A DNA stretch of 64,000 nt. It comes from Gemmobacter aquatilis (GTDB taxonomy: Bacteria > Pseudomonadota > Alphaproteobacteria > Rhodobacterales > Rhodobacteraceae). The translations under genes and the position numbers were made by a program. The stretch lies in NCBI RefSeq assembly GCF_900110025.1, contig NZ_FOCE01000006.1, forward strand, positions 124,001 through 188,000, read 5' to 3'. Positions 48,058-57,197 of the stretch are shown piece by piece; the first letter of the stretch is position 1; each line of letters starts with the position of its first letter. A model generated the notes under the pieces. It saw nothing but the letters and a program-made list of their open reading frames with translations. It was not told the DNA's origin and did not search any database.

Positions 48058-49938
48058 TTGACGTCCCGCCCCTCCCGCCGCCCCGCGATCCGCAGCACGC
48101 TGCGATTGCTGGCCACGACCGACGTGCATGTGCATCTGCTGGGCTATGACTACTTCACCGACCGGCCCAGCACCGGGATCGGGCTGGCGCACACGGCGGC
48201 GCTGATCGCGCAGGCGCGGGCCGAGGTGCCGAATGTGCTGCTGTTCGACAATGGCGATTTTCTGCAGGGCAATCCGCTGGGCGATTACATCATGCAGTCG
48301 GGCGCATTGCAGGCCGGGCGGGTGCATCCGGCGGTGCAGGCGATGAACCGGCTGGGCTATGACGCGGCAACACTGGGCAATCACGAATTCAACTATGGGC
48401 TGGACCCGCTGCTGCTGTCGCTGGGCGGGGCCGGGTTTCCCATCGTTTCCGCCAATGTGGCGCGGCGGCTGGGCGCCAGCCCGACCGAGGATGACACGCT
48501 GCTGCCGCCCTTCGTGCTGCTGAAGCGCACCTTGCTGGATGACGCGGGCGGGCGCCACCCGATCACCATCGGCGTGATCGGCTTTGCCCCGCCGCAGATC
48601 GTGGACTGGGACCGGCTGCTGCTGGCGGGCGCCCTGCACACCCGTGGCATCGCCGAAACGGCGGCGGTCCTCGTGCCCCGGATGCGGGCCTTGGGCGCCG
48701 ATCTGGTGGTGGCCCTGTCCCATTCCGGCATCGGCGCGCTGGATCTGGACCCGGGCGCCGAGAATGCCACCACTGCATTGGCCACCGTGCCGGGCATTGA
48801 TGCGATCATCGCCGGGCACAGCCATCTCGTCTTCCCGTCGGATGCTTTCGCGGGGCTGGCGGGAATCGACGTGGCGGCGGGCCGGATCATGGGCACGCCT
48901 GCGGTGATGCCGGGCTTCAACGGCTCGCATCTGGGGGTGATCGACCTTGACCTCGCGCAGGGGCCGGACGGCTGGCAGGTGCGCGGCGCACAGGTCGCGG
49001 CACGTCCCGTGCAGGGTGCGGCGGCCTTGCCCCCCGCGCCCGAAGTGCTGCGCGCCGTCAACCCCGATCACGCCGCAACGCTGGCCTATGCCCGCCGCCC
49101 GGTGGGCGCCAGCGCCGCGCCGCTGCACAGCTATTTCGTGGCGGTGGCCGCCAATCTGCCGCTGCGCGTGGTGGCACAGGCGCAGGCCGATCATGTGCGC
49201 CACCAGTTGCAGGGCCGCCCCGAGGCGCAGCTTCCCGTCCTGTCCGCCGTATCCCCCTTCCGGGCTGGCGGGCGCGGCGGGCCGGGCAATTACATCGACA
49301 TTCCGGCCGGGCCGCTGGCCCTGCGCAATGTGGCAGAGCTGTATCTTTTTCCCAACACCATCGCCGCGCTACGCCTGACCGGGGCCGAATTGCAGGACTG
49401 GCTGGAAAACGCCATGGGTCTCTATCGGCAGATCACCCCCGGCCTGCCCGACCAGCCGCTGATCGACGACGATTTCCCCAGCTACAACCATGACCGGATT
49501 CTGGGGGTCAGCTTCGCCGTCGATCTGACCCAACCCGCCCGCTATGATCGCTTCGGCGCACTGGCCGATCCCGGGGCACAGCGAGTGCGCGACCTGCGCT
49601 TTGCGGGGCAGCCGATCGACCCGGCGGCGGAATTCGTGCTGGCCACCAACAGCTATCGCGCGGCGGGCTGCGGCGGCTATCACGCGGCCCGGGCCGACCG
49701 GCTGATCGACGTGGGCCGCGCCACCATCCGTGACATTCTGCTGCGCTGCGTGGCCGATCAGCCGCCCATCGTCTCCGACAGGACCAGCAGCTTTCACCTG
49801 CTGCCGGTGCCCGGCGCCAGCGTGCTGTTCGACACCGGGCCGGGCGCGCAGGCCCATCTGGCCGACATCGCGCATTTCGCCCCCGAACCGCTGGGACTGA
49901 CCGAGGCCGGTTTCCTGCGCTTCCGTCTGCATCTGTGA
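48058..49938 (+). CDS. 2',3'-cyclic-nucleotide 2'-phosphodiesterase / 3'-nucleotidase family protein
   Basis: A two-domain metallophosphoesterase of the CpdB/UshA family, about 626 residues: LLATTDVHVHLLGYDY and LFDNGDFLQGNPLGDY (metal ligands), TLGNHEFNYG, IIAGHSHLVFP, then the 5'-nucleotidase C-terminal domain with NSYRAAGCGGYHA. Relatives are periplasmic, but no signal peptide is visible here. The start is unclear: TTG 48058 has AGAGG 8 bases upstream, while GTG 48049 overlaps that site. The 250 bases before it contain no other gene. Confidence 0.87.
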   Translation: MTSRPSRRPAIRSTLRLLATTDVHVHLLGYDYFTDRPSTGIGLAHTAALIAQARAEVPNVLLFDNGDFLQGNPLGDYIMQSGALQAGRVHPAVQAMNRLGYDAATLGNHEFNYGLDPLLLSLGGAGFPIVSANVARRLGASPTEDDTLLPPFVLLKRTLLDDAGGRHPITIGVIGFAPPQIVDWDRLLLAGALHTRGIAETAAVLVPRMRALGADLVVALSHSGIGALDLDPGAENATTALATVPGIDAIIAGHSHLVFPSDAFAGLAGIDVAAGRIMGTPAVMPGFNGSHLGVIDLDLAQGPDGWQVRGAQVAARPVQGAAALPPAPEVLRAVNPDHAATLAYARRPVGASAAPLHSYFVAVAANLPLRVVAQAQADHVRHQLQGRPEAQLPVLSAVSPFRAGGRGGPGNYIDIPAGPLALRNVAELYLFPNTIAALRLTGAELQDWLENAMGLYRQITPGLPDQPLIDDDFPSYNHDRILGVSFAVDLTQPARYDRFGALADPGAQRVRDLRFAGQPIDPAAEFVLATNSYRAAGCGGYHAARADRLIDVGRATIRDILLRCVADQPPIVSDRTSSFHLLPVPGASVLFDTGPGAQAHLADIAHFAPEPLGLTEAGFLRFRLHL

Positions 49939-49976
49939 TCCGCTATGCGAAGGCAACCCGCAGACAGGAGACGGCC

Positions 49977-50603
49977 ATGTTCGACGCAGTGATCTTCGAT
50001 CTCGACGGCACCTTGATCGACACGGAAAGCCTGGCGATCCGGGCCGGACTGGCCGCCTTTGCCGCGCTGGACCAGCCGCAGGACGAGGCGCTGTTTCTGG
50101 CGATGATCGGCAAGGACCAGGCGACGGGCGACGCCCTGCTGCGCGCCAGCTTCCCCGATCTGGATCTGGCCCGGCTGACGCAATTGTGGCGCGACGGGTT
50201 CGAGGCGGAACTGGCGCAGGGCGTGCCGCTGAAACCCGGCGCGATGGATTTGCTGGACCGGATCACCCTACCCCGCGCGCTCTGCACCTCGTCGCAGCGG
50301 GCCAGTGCACGGCGCAAGCTGGCGCTGGCCGGGTTGGCCGATAGCTTTGCGCAGATCGTGACGCGCGAGGATGTGACCGCGCCGAAACCCCATCCCGAAC
50401 CCTATCTGCTGATGGCCGAACGGCTGGGCGTGGCCCCCGCCCGCTGTCTGGTGTTTGAAGACAGCGAAACCGGCGCAGAGGCCGCGATGGCGGCGGGCTG
50501 CGTGGTGGTGCAGGTGCCCGATCTGCTGCCGACCGAAGGGCGCTTTGCCCATCACGTCGCGCCCTCGCTGATCGAGGGCGCGCGGCTGGCGGGGCTGCTG
50601 TGA
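49977..50603 (+). CDS. HAD superfamily phosphatase (beta-phosphoglucomutase-like)
   Basis: A cytoplasmic phosphatase or phosphomutase of 208 residues. Motif I is FDLDGTLIDTE (D8 and D10), with a helical cap, motif II CTSSQRASARRKL and motif IV VFEDSETGAEAAMAAG. Substrate unknown. ATG 49977 has CAGGAG 6 bases upstream. The next gene's ATG overlaps the stop (TGATG), so both are likely translated together. Confidence 0.87.
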   Translation: MFDAVIFDLDGTLIDTESLAIRAGLAAFAALDQPQDEALFLAMIGKDQATGDALLRASFPDLDLARLTQLWRDGFEAELAQGVPLKPGAMDLLDRITLPRALCTSSQRASARRKLALAGLADSFAQIVTREDVTAPKPHPEPYLLMAERLGVAPARCLVFEDSETGAEAAMAAGCVVVQVPDLLPTEGRFAHHVAPSLIEGARLAGLL

Positions 50604-51547
50604 TGCGCGGGGTCTGGCCGCGCCGCCTGCTGAGCGGGCTTGTCGTTCTGGCACTGCTGGCGGTGCTGGGGTCCACCTGGTTCGCGCATCGGCTGCTGGT
50701 CGAGGTGCTGTCCGGTCGTGCCTTCGCCACCGCACCCGAGGGGATCACCGATCCGCTGACCCTTGGCTATCGCGGCGATCCGATGCAGGCCTTCGGTCTG
50801 CCGTTCGAAACGCTGATGGTGGAAACCCCGCTCGGCCCCGCACCCGCCTGGTATGTGCCGGGCACGCCGGGCGCCACGCGGGCAGCCGTGGTGGTGCATG
50901 GCATCGGCGGCGCGCGCGAGGATGGGTATCTCTACCTGCCCGAACTGCACGCGGCGGGCCTGCCCGTGCTGCTGATCAGCTATCGCAACGATGCGGGCGC
51001 CCCGGCCGCCCCGGACGGGCTGCGCGCCTTCGGCCTGACCGAATGGGCGGATCTGGAAGCCGCAGTGGCCCTGCTGGAGACGCGCGGGATCGACCAGGTG
51101 GTGCTGGTCGCGGCTTCGATGGGCGGCGGCATCGCCGGGCAATTCCTCGCCCGGTCGGATTATGCCGATCTGGTCGAGGCGCTGGTGCTGGATGCCCCCG
51201 CGCTGGATGCCCCCGCCGTGCTGCGCCATGTAACCGACCTGCTGGGCCTGCCGCTGCGCAGCCTTGGCGCGCCGCTGGCCGTGCCCGCCTTCGGGCTGAC
51301 CCATGGGGTCAATCTGGCGCAGGCGCGGGTGACAGAGGTGCTGGCGCAGTTCGAAGGGCCGATCCTGCTGTTCCACGGCACGCGCGACCGGATCGTGCCC
51401 CCGGCCACCAGTCTCGCCCTGCTGGAAGCGCGGCAGGGCCAGACCACCGTGCTGCTGACCCCCGGCGACCATCTGCAAAGCCGCGCCACCGCGCCGGAAC
51501 GTTTCACCACACTGCTGTCCGGCTTCCTGTCCGCCCTGCCGCGCTGA
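50603..51547 (+). CDS. Alpha/beta hydrolase, membrane-anchored
   Basis: 314 residues: an N-terminal membrane helix (LLSGLVVLALLAVLGSTWFA, about 8-27) and an alpha/beta hydrolase fold. The nucleophile elbow is AASMGGG (Ala in place of the first Gly), the acid is in HGTRDRIVPP and the histidine in GDHLQ. The N-terminal extension resembles BEM46/ABHD13-type hydrolases. Substrate unknown. Overlaps the HAD gene by one base (TGATG). Confidence 0.82.
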   Translation: MRGVWPRRLLSGLVVLALLAVLGSTWFAHRLLVEVLSGRAFATAPEGITDPLTLGYRGDPMQAFGLPFETLMVETPLGPAPAWYVPGTPGATRAAVVVHGIGGAREDGYLYLPELHAAGLPVLLISYRNDAGAPAAPDGLRAFGLTEWADLEAAVALLETRGIDQVVLVAASMGGGIAGQFLARSDYADLVEALVLDAPALDAPAVLRHVTDLLGLPLRSLGAPLAVPAFGLTHGVNLAQARVTEVLAQFEGPILLFHGTRDRIVPPATSLALLEARQGQTTVLLTPGDHLQSRATAPERFTTLLSGFLSALPR

Positions 51548-51655
51548 GATGCCCCCCTGTTGCGGGGGTGTCTCGGCCGCCCCGGCGTACAGATCACACC
51601 GCCCGCCGATCACAAGGGCTTGCAAAACCCCCGCACCTGCCCTATCTCCCCGCTT

Positions 51656-51749
51656 GAGAGGTTGGCGCGGGCGAGCGCCTCGCCAACCCGGTCAGGTCCG
51701 GAAGGAAGCAGCCGTAACGAGCCCCGCTTGGGTCGTTGTCCAGCCTCTC
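51656..51749 (+). ncRNA. ffs: Signal recognition particle RNA, small bacterial type (4.5S)
   Basis: It contains the near-invariant domain IV sequence GGTCAGGTCCGGAAGGAAG and the following CAGCCGTAAC, closed by complementary ends GAGAGG and CCTCTC. With Ffh it targets nascent membrane proteins. TTGCAA (51620) and TATCTC (51643) are possible -35/-10 elements with a 17-base spacer. The dnaX gene often found beside it in alphaproteobacteria is not present here. Confidence 0.95.
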
Positions 51750-52060
51750 ACCCCACCACCATAAGCGATTGACGAAAAATCCCCTTGATATCAAGGGCTT
51801 GTCGCCCCTGAGCGCGCTGCGGTGTTGCGTCCGCTCTACGTCAGGTTCTCGGCATGTCCGACCTGTCCCGCCTCCCGGCGGCAACCACCGCTGCAGGCTG
51901 CGCAAGCCGGGGTGCTGGCGCTGTTTTGGAAACGGAACCGCCAGACCGGCACAGGCGGTTCCCCGGCCGGGCACATGGCAAGAGACCACTCAGACCATCC
52001 GCAGCGCGGGCGCTTTTGGCGGCGACGCGATCCGCCGCCAAATCCGGGCCGCGCGCCTCC
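51750..52060. other. 311-base gap without a recognisable gene
   Basis: It holds a perfect 16-bp palindrome, CCCTTGATATCAAGGG (51782-51797), and a repeat of CAAGGGCTTG (51792-51801) that also occurs before the SRP RNA (51613-51622). The short open frames here have no ribosome site and look spurious. I see no terminator with a T-run. Confidence 0.5.
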
Positions 52061-52864
52061 TCACTCGGCAGGCGGATCCAGTGGCAATGTCGCCGCATAG
52101 GACAGAACATCAATCGCGTCCGACAGCGGGAAGGCACGCAGGTTGATCATCTGGACCCCGGTATGTGCGCTGAGGATCTTGTGCATCACCTCGTCGGGCA
52201 ACTCTCTGGCCTCGGTTCCCACATAGTTGTGAGCCCCGTCTTCGCCCCAGTCGATCAGGCGCCCGTCAAACCCGTGACAGGCCGCGCAGGTGGTCTGGAA
52301 GATCTCACGCCCACGCTCCACATTGCCGGTGTTGACGGTCCGCGTCTCGTAATCGAGGAAGGATCGCATATCGACCTGCCCCCGGCTGACAAAGGCCGCC
52401 ACGCGCAACATTTCTGCGTCGGAAATCATCTCGGTCGAATAGGGGTGGTTTGCATCGCGCAGGGTCATCGCGATCTCTTCCACCGGCTTTCCGATGGCGC
52501 CGTTGATCCCCTTGATCCCGGTGAAATGGCTTCCCTTGGCATAGATGCCATCCTTGCCCAGATAGTCCCAGCCATGGCATTCCTTGCACCGCCAGGTTCC
52601 GGCGCCGGTTTGCTCGGTGTTCAGGCCTGTCGGATAGGCCGGGTTGGTGCCCTCTGGCTCGTCCCGGTCCAGCGCGCTCCACCAGTTGTCGTAGATCCGC
52701 CCCCCGGCAGCCAAGGTCCAGGCTTCCGATGGCACTTCCGGCGCGCCATGGATAAAATCCTGCGCCTCGGGCTTGTGGTCATAGTCGTCATCCCCGTCGG
52801 CAAGCACCGCACCGGAAAACGCAAAAGCCAATGCGCTTGCGGCGGCCAAGACGAATCGCTGCAT
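52061..52864 (-). CDS. Periplasmic diheme cytochrome c
   Basis: 267 residues with a cleavable signal peptide (about 1-22, ...SGAVLA). Two heme c sites: WRCKECHGWDY in the first half and TCAACHGFDG in the second. A conserved-looking GGRIYDNWWSALDRDEPEG block precedes the first heme, and GSHFTGIKGINGAIGKPVEEI follows it. It probably shuttles electrons in the periplasm; the partner is unknown. Strong ribosome site GGGGAGGAG. It is divergent from a membrane-bound LuxR-type regulator across 277 bases. Confidence 0.88.
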   Translation of the reverse strand: MQRFVLAAASALAFAFSGAVLADGDDDYDHKPEAQDFIHGAPEVPSEAWTLAAGGRIYDNWWSALDRDEPEGTNPAYPTGLNTEQTGAGTWRCKECHGWDYLGKDGIYAKGSHFTGIKGINGAIGKPVEEIAMTLRDANHPYSTEMISDAEMLRVAAFVSRGQVDMRSFLDYETRTVNTGNVERGREIFQTTCAACHGFDGRLIDWGEDGAHNYVGTEARELPDEVMHKILSAHTGVQMINLRAFPLSDAIDVLSYAATLPLDPPAE

Positions 52865-53141
52865 GGTATTCTCCTCCCCTGATACCCGAGCGCCTTCGGA
52901 GTCCGGGGGGGCTGGCAAAGATCCCGCACCGGAGCCCTGCGCCGTCCATGTCGCGAAACCAGAAGGCTCCCTGATTTCGCAGAAAAAAGTAAACGAGCGA
53001 CGGTCAAAACAGACAATAGTCCACAGAGGCATTGACGTGGCGCAAAGCGACAACTTGCACTTTGGTTTACGCAAATAGCATTGGCGGCTGATGCCTTCTG
53101 GGTGCGGTCGCCCCACCTTCACGATCCGGGAGTGTAGCGCC

Positions 53142-53729
53142 ATGATTTCTGCCCCCCTCCGCACCGCAGGAACCGGCCTGATACGCAGCCTGTGGTCCTC
53201 GATCCGGGGGGCTGCCCTGATCCAGTTGGTCTGTGCCCTGGTCTTCGGCACCGACATCGCCATCGAGCTGCACAACGATCTTCTGGACGACCGGGGGCTG
53301 ACGATGTGGCAAATCGCCCATCTCGTTACGGAAACCGCCGCCGTGGGCCTTCTGCTGCTGGGGTTCCATCTGTCGCAGCGCGAGCTGCGCGGCCTCGGTC
53401 ACGCAGAAGCCCTGCAACGCGACAGGCTGGATCTCCTGCGCGGGCATTTTGACGATATCCTCGTCCAGAAGTTCGCGGCCTGGGGTCTGTCCAAAGCGGA
53501 AAGTGACATCGCGCTCCTGTCATTGCGCGGCCTGAAGATTTCCGAAATCGCGCAACTGCGCAAAACCAAGGAAGGCACGATCAAGGCACAGTTGAGCGCC
53601 ATTTTCCACAAGGCCGGGATCGGCACTCGCACCGAGCTTCTGGGCCTGTTCATGGACGAGTTTCTGGATTTCGGCGCCACACAGAATGACACGCGCCCGC
53701 GTCGGGGCGCTCAGCGCAGCCCGGAGTGA
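53142..53729 (+). CDS. Membrane-anchored LuxR-type HTH regulator
   Basis: 195 residues: two membrane helices (about 24-42 and 56-76), a short coiled linker, and a LuxR/GerE HTH (about 115-170, LSKAESDIALLSLRGLKISEIAQLRKTKEGTIKAQLSAIFHKAGI). There is no receiver or ligand domain, so any signal should be sensed in the membrane or the 12-residue periplasmic turn between the helices. ATG 53142 has GGGAG 9 bases upstream. Divergent from the diheme cytochrome, its most likely target. Confidence 0.83.
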   Translation: MISAPLRTAGTGLIRSLWSSIRGAALIQLVCALVFGTDIAIELHNDLLDDRGLTMWQIAHLVTETAAVGLLLLGFHLSQRELRGLGHAEALQRDRLDLLRGHFDDILVQKFAAWGLSKAESDIALLSLRGLKISEIAQLRKTKEGTIKAQLSAIFHKAGIGTRTELLGLFMDEFLDFGATQNDTRPRRGAQRSPE

Positions 53730-53766
53730 CGCAGGTCAGGCCCCCGTCAGCCGCGCGCCCCGGCCC

Positions 53767-54801
53767 TCAGCGCCGCTTGCTGCGCTGCGGGGCAGACTTG
53801 TTGCCGCGCGGGCCGGTTTGAACCGGGGTGTTGGCGCGGTTTTCCGCGTCCAGTTTGCGCCAGCGTTCCAGACGCTCGGCCGACAGGGTGCCCGCCGCCA
53901 CCGCCGCCTGCACGGCACAGCCCGGCTCATGCGCATGGGTGCAATCGCGGAACCGGCAGGCCGGGGCCAGTTCGGTGATCTCGGCAAACAGCACGTCCAG
54001 ACCGGCCGCAACGTCGCTCACATGCAGCGTCCGCATCCCCGGCGTGTCGATCACCCAGCCGCCGCCCGCAATGGCATGCAGCGACCGGGCGGTCGTCGTA
54101 TGGCGCCCCTTGGCGTCATGTTCCCGGATGCCGCCGGTCGGCTGCGCCTGATCCGGCGCCTTGTCGGCCAGCGTGTTCAGCAGCGTCGATTTGCCGACGC
54201 CCGAAGACCCGACCAGCGCAACCGTCTGGCCCGGGCCGCACCAGGGCGCAAGGGCAAGGGCCGCATCCGGGGCCTTGGCATTCAGCAGCACAACGGCAAG
54301 GCCACGCTGCAAGGCCGCGACCTCGGCGCGATAGGTTTCGGCATCGGCCACCTGATCAATCTTCGTCAGAACGGCCACCGGGTTGGCCCCGGCCTCGTTC
54401 GCCAGCGCCAGATAGCGTTCCAGCCGCGCCAGATTGAAATCCTCGTTGCACGAGGTCACGATGAACAGCGTATCCACATTGGCCGCAATCAGTTGCGGGA
54501 TATGGGCGCTTTCCGTCCGGCGGCGCAGCACGGTCCTCCGGTCCAGCCTGCGAACGGTCATCCGGGTTTCGGGATCCATCAGAACCCAGTCGCCGACCGC
54601 GAAATCCATTGTGCCGCCGCCCTGCAAACCCAGCCGGATCTGCGCGCCGCTGCCGGTTTCCGCCATCAGCCGTGATCGGTGCACGACGGCGATGCGAACC
54701 GGAACAAGGCCGGCATCGGCAGGTTCGATCTGCTCGGCAAAGAACGGCGACCAGCCAAGGCTGGCCAGCGCGGCAGAAGGCATCTGAAAGGCCGGTGTCA
54801 T
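53767..54801 (-). CDS. rsgA: Ribosome small subunit-dependent GTPase RsgA
   Basis: A late 30S-assembly GTPase. The G motifs are circularly permuted as in the family: G4 VLTKIDQV comes before G1 GSSGVGKST and G3 DTPGMR. The C-terminal zinc site is CRFRDCTHAHEPGC. An N-terminal OB-like domain is present; 344 residues. Convergent with the LuxR-type regulator. Confidence 0.96.
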   Translation of the reverse strand: MTPAFQMPSAALASLGWSPFFAEQIEPADAGLVPVRIAVVHRSRLMAETGSGAQIRLGLQGGGTMDFAVGDWVLMDPETRMTVRRLDRRTVLRRRTESAHIPQLIAANVDTLFIVTSCNEDFNLARLERYLALANEAGANPVAVLTKIDQVADAETYRAEVAALQRGLAVVLLNAKAPDAALALAPWCGPGQTVALVGSSGVGKSTLLNTLADKAPDQAQPTGGIREHDAKGRHTTTARSLHAIAGGGWVIDTPGMRTLHVSDVAAGLDVLFAEITELAPACRFRDCTHAHEPGCAVQAAVAAGTLSAERLERWRKLDAENRANTPVQTGPRGNKSAPQRSKRR

Positions 54802-54900
54802 GCCCCATACATGACTGCCGCCCGTGGAAGATGCAACATTTGCTCTGACCTTGGCCCGCGATCCCCCCGGAAATCGGACCGCCTGCGCGACATGCCCCCT

Positions 54901-55836
54901 TCAGGTGCCCAGCGCGGCCAGCAGATGCTCCACAAACCGCGCAACGGCGGGCCGTTCCAGCGCCGCCGTCTGACATTTCAGAAAGTTCCCCCGCCCCGCC
55001 GTCAGCGTCGCCGGATGCGCCGGAACCAGCCGCCCCGCCGCAAGGTCGGCGCGGATCATGTGCTGCCAGCCCAGCATGACACCCTCGCCCGCCAGCGCCG
55101 CCCCGATCAGCAGCGACACCTTGTTGGTGGACAGGCTCGATGCCGCCTTCTGCCAGCGGCTGCCCTGCGCACGGAACCATTCCTCCCAGCCCAAGGGTTG
55201 CCAGCCGATGGCCTCCGCGCTCCAATGCCGGTCGTGCAGATGCAGCAGATTGGCGCGGTTCAGGCTTTCCGCCTCGGCAAAGGGCCCATGCTGCGCCAGA
55301 TAGGCCGGGCTGCACACCGGCTGCGCCACCTCGGGGAACAGGTAATGCAGCACCTCACCCACCTCGCAGCGCTCGTTCCCGCACAGCAGCGCCAGATCGA
55401 CGCCGGAGTAATTGCGCAGCGTATCATCCTCGTCCGAGGCGAGGATCACGAAGCCGACCTCGGGATGATCGGCGCGAAAGCTGTCGATCAGCGGTTTCAG
55501 CCAGAACCCCGCCATGCCGTCGGTGGCCGAAACCGTCACCACCTGCGGCGCGGTATCAGGCTGCAACAGCGCCACGCCCGCGCTGATCGTATCCAGCCCC
55601 GCCCCCACCGCACCAAACAGATCGGCCCCGGCGCGGGTCAGGTCCAGCGCATTGTGGCGGCGGATGAACAGTTCCACCTCCAGCGCCTTTTCCAGCAGGC
55701 GGATCTGTTGGCTGACGGCGCCCTGCGTGATGTTCAACTCGCGCGCCGCAAGGGTGAACGACAGATGCTTGGCCGCCACCTCGAAGGTGGCCAGCGCGCC
55801 CAGCGAGGGCAGATGTCTGCGGCGAACTGGTCTCAT
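54901..55836 (-). CDS. LysR family regulator of the adjacent catabolic operon
   Basis: 311 residues; GcvA-like winged HTH at the N-terminus (LPSLGALATFEVAAKHLSFTLAARELNITQGAVSQQIR) and an effector-binding domain. ATG 55836 has GGAG 10 bases upstream. It starts 7 bases after the flavoprotein gene on the same strand, so it appears to be the last gene of the DapA-family/aldehyde dehydrogenase/flavoprotein operon and is its likely regulator. A LysR-type operator lies upstream of that operon (59752-59776). Confidence 0.88.
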   Translation of the reverse strand: MRPVRRRHLPSLGALATFEVAAKHLSFTLAARELNITQGAVSQQIRLLEKALEVELFIRRHNALDLTRAGADLFGAVGAGLDTISAGVALLQPDTAPQVVTVSATDGMAGFWLKPLIDSFRADHPEVGFVILASDEDDTLRNYSGVDLALLCGNERCEVGEVLHYLFPEVAQPVCSPAYLAQHGPFAEAESLNRANLLHLHDRHWSAEAIGWQPLGWEEWFRAQGSRWQKAASSLSTNKVSLLIGAALAGEGVMLGWQHMIRADLAAGRLVPAHPATLTAGRGNFLKCQTAALERPAVARFVEHLLAALGT

Positions 55837-55843
55837 GCCCCTG

Positions 55844-57190
55844 TCACTCCGCCCTTGCCTGCCATTCCTTCCAGCGAAGATAGAGGTTCGCGCCAATCGT
55901 GTCGAACGGATGTGGCGGCAGGCGGGCCGGTTCGGCCTCGGCGGTGAAAAACCCGGTGATGGCACTGGTCTGGCCGCAGGCCAGCTCCGCCGCGCCGATG
56001 CCGGTCAGCGTGCCGCGCGCCGTGCCCAGCCCGTTCTGCACGCAGGCCGAAAACAGCCCCGGCTCCAGCTCGCGCATCACCGACACCGCGTTTTTCGACA
56101 GGCACAGATGCCCCGACCACGCATGTTCAAACGGCAACCCGGCCAGTTGCGGAAAGCGCGCCTCGAATTTCTGCCGCATCTTGCGCGTCACGCGGGCCAG
56201 ATCGGCGGCGCTGGTCTGCATGTCGGGCCGGTAATAGCCGCCCTGCCGGATCACGATCCGGTTGCCGCCCTGCGCAGTGGAAATCCGCCGCACCGTGCTG
56301 CCCATCGGATCGGCGGGCGTGGCGCCCCAGCAGTCCTGCCCGCCCAGCGCGCGCAACGCCTCGGCCGGGATTTCGGCGGTCATGCAGGCATTCAGCAGGA
56401 TATGCATCAGCCGCCCCTGCTTGAAGCCAAAGCTTTCCAGATGGCCGTTATTCGCCAGAATCACCTTCGCCGCGGTGATCGCCCCGCCCGCGCCCAGCAA
56501 CCGCCAGCCCGCGCCCACCGCCTCGAACCGGGTCACCGGGCTTTGTTCCAGAATCGTCACGCCCTCCCGCTCCAGCCCCTCGGCCAGCCCGCGCACATAG
56601 CCCGCCGGTTGCAGCATCGCCGTGCCCGGCGTGAACAACCCGCCCTGATAATAGCCGCTGCCGGTGATCTGCCGCATCACCTGCGCATCCAGCATCTCAT
56701 GCGGTTCCTTCAGCGCCGCCAGATGCGCGGCATAGCTGACATTCGCCGCCATGCCGACACCCGACCCCGCCGCGTTGATCTTGCCCGACCGCTGAAAATA
56801 CCCCGCCGGGATCGCATAATCGCGCACGGCGGCTTCCGCGAAATCAATCGCATGACGGTTCAGCCGGGTCAGCACCCGGTCGCGCGCCTCACCCGCCCCG
56901 GCATAGTCGGAGGAGGTGAGTTCATGCGGCAGATCAATCATGAAGCCCGAATTGCGCCCCGCCGCCCCTTCGGCCACACGGCCCGCATCCAGCACGATCA
57001 CCCGCGCGTCCGGCGCGATCTGGCGCAGCCGCCGTGCCGCCGACAGGCCCGCAAACCCCGCGCCAATGATGGCCACATCGCAGCCCATCTCGCCCCGCAG
57101 CGCCGCACGCGGCGCCGCCGGGGGCAGGATCGCGGCCCAGCCCGCCGGGCCGGTATGGACAGGAAGACGGCGAACGGAACGCAGGCTCAT
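55844..57190 (-). CDS. FAD-dependent amine/D-amino acid oxidase family protein (DAO)
   Basis: A flavoprotein of 448 residues with the dinucleotide fold AIIGAGFAGLSAARRL (about 39-54) and the DAO-family GAAGRNSGFMIDLPHE loop. It may oxidise an amino acid, a gamma-glutamyl amine (PuuB-like) or a cyclic imino acid. ATG 57190 is placed 7 bases behind the aldehyde dehydrogenase stop with GAGGG just upstream; an upstream TTG is less likely. The exact substrate is not inferable. Confidence 0.85.
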   Translation of the reverse strand: MSLRSVRRLPVHTGPAGWAAILPPAAPRAALRGEMGCDVAIIGAGFAGLSAARRLRQIAPDARVIVLDAGRVAEGAAGRNSGFMIDLPHELTSSDYAGAGEARDRVLTRLNRHAIDFAEAAVRDYAIPAGYFQRSGKINAAGSGVGMAANVSYAAHLAALKEPHEMLDAQVMRQITGSGYYQGGLFTPGTAMLQPAGYVRGLAEGLEREGVTILEQSPVTRFEAVGAGWRLLGAGGAITAAKVILANNGHLESFGFKQGRLMHILLNACMTAEIPAEALRALGGQDCWGATPADPMGSTVRRISTAQGGNRIVIRQGGYYRPDMQTSAADLARVTRKMRQKFEARFPQLAGLPFEHAWSGHLCLSKNAVSVMRELEPGLFSACVQNGLGTARGTLTGIGAAELACGQTSAITGFFTAEAEPARLPPHPFDTIGANLYLRWKEWQARAE

Positions 57191-57197
57191 TGCACCC

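Noticed and set aside
51782-51797. TTGATATCAA palindrome as an FNR box
   Set aside because: The two halves touch without the 4-base spacer; FNR would not bind it in the known way.
51642-51989. Minus-strand 115-codon frame across the SRP RNA as a gene
   Set aside because: It overlaps the SRP RNA, has no ribosome site and no recognisable domain.
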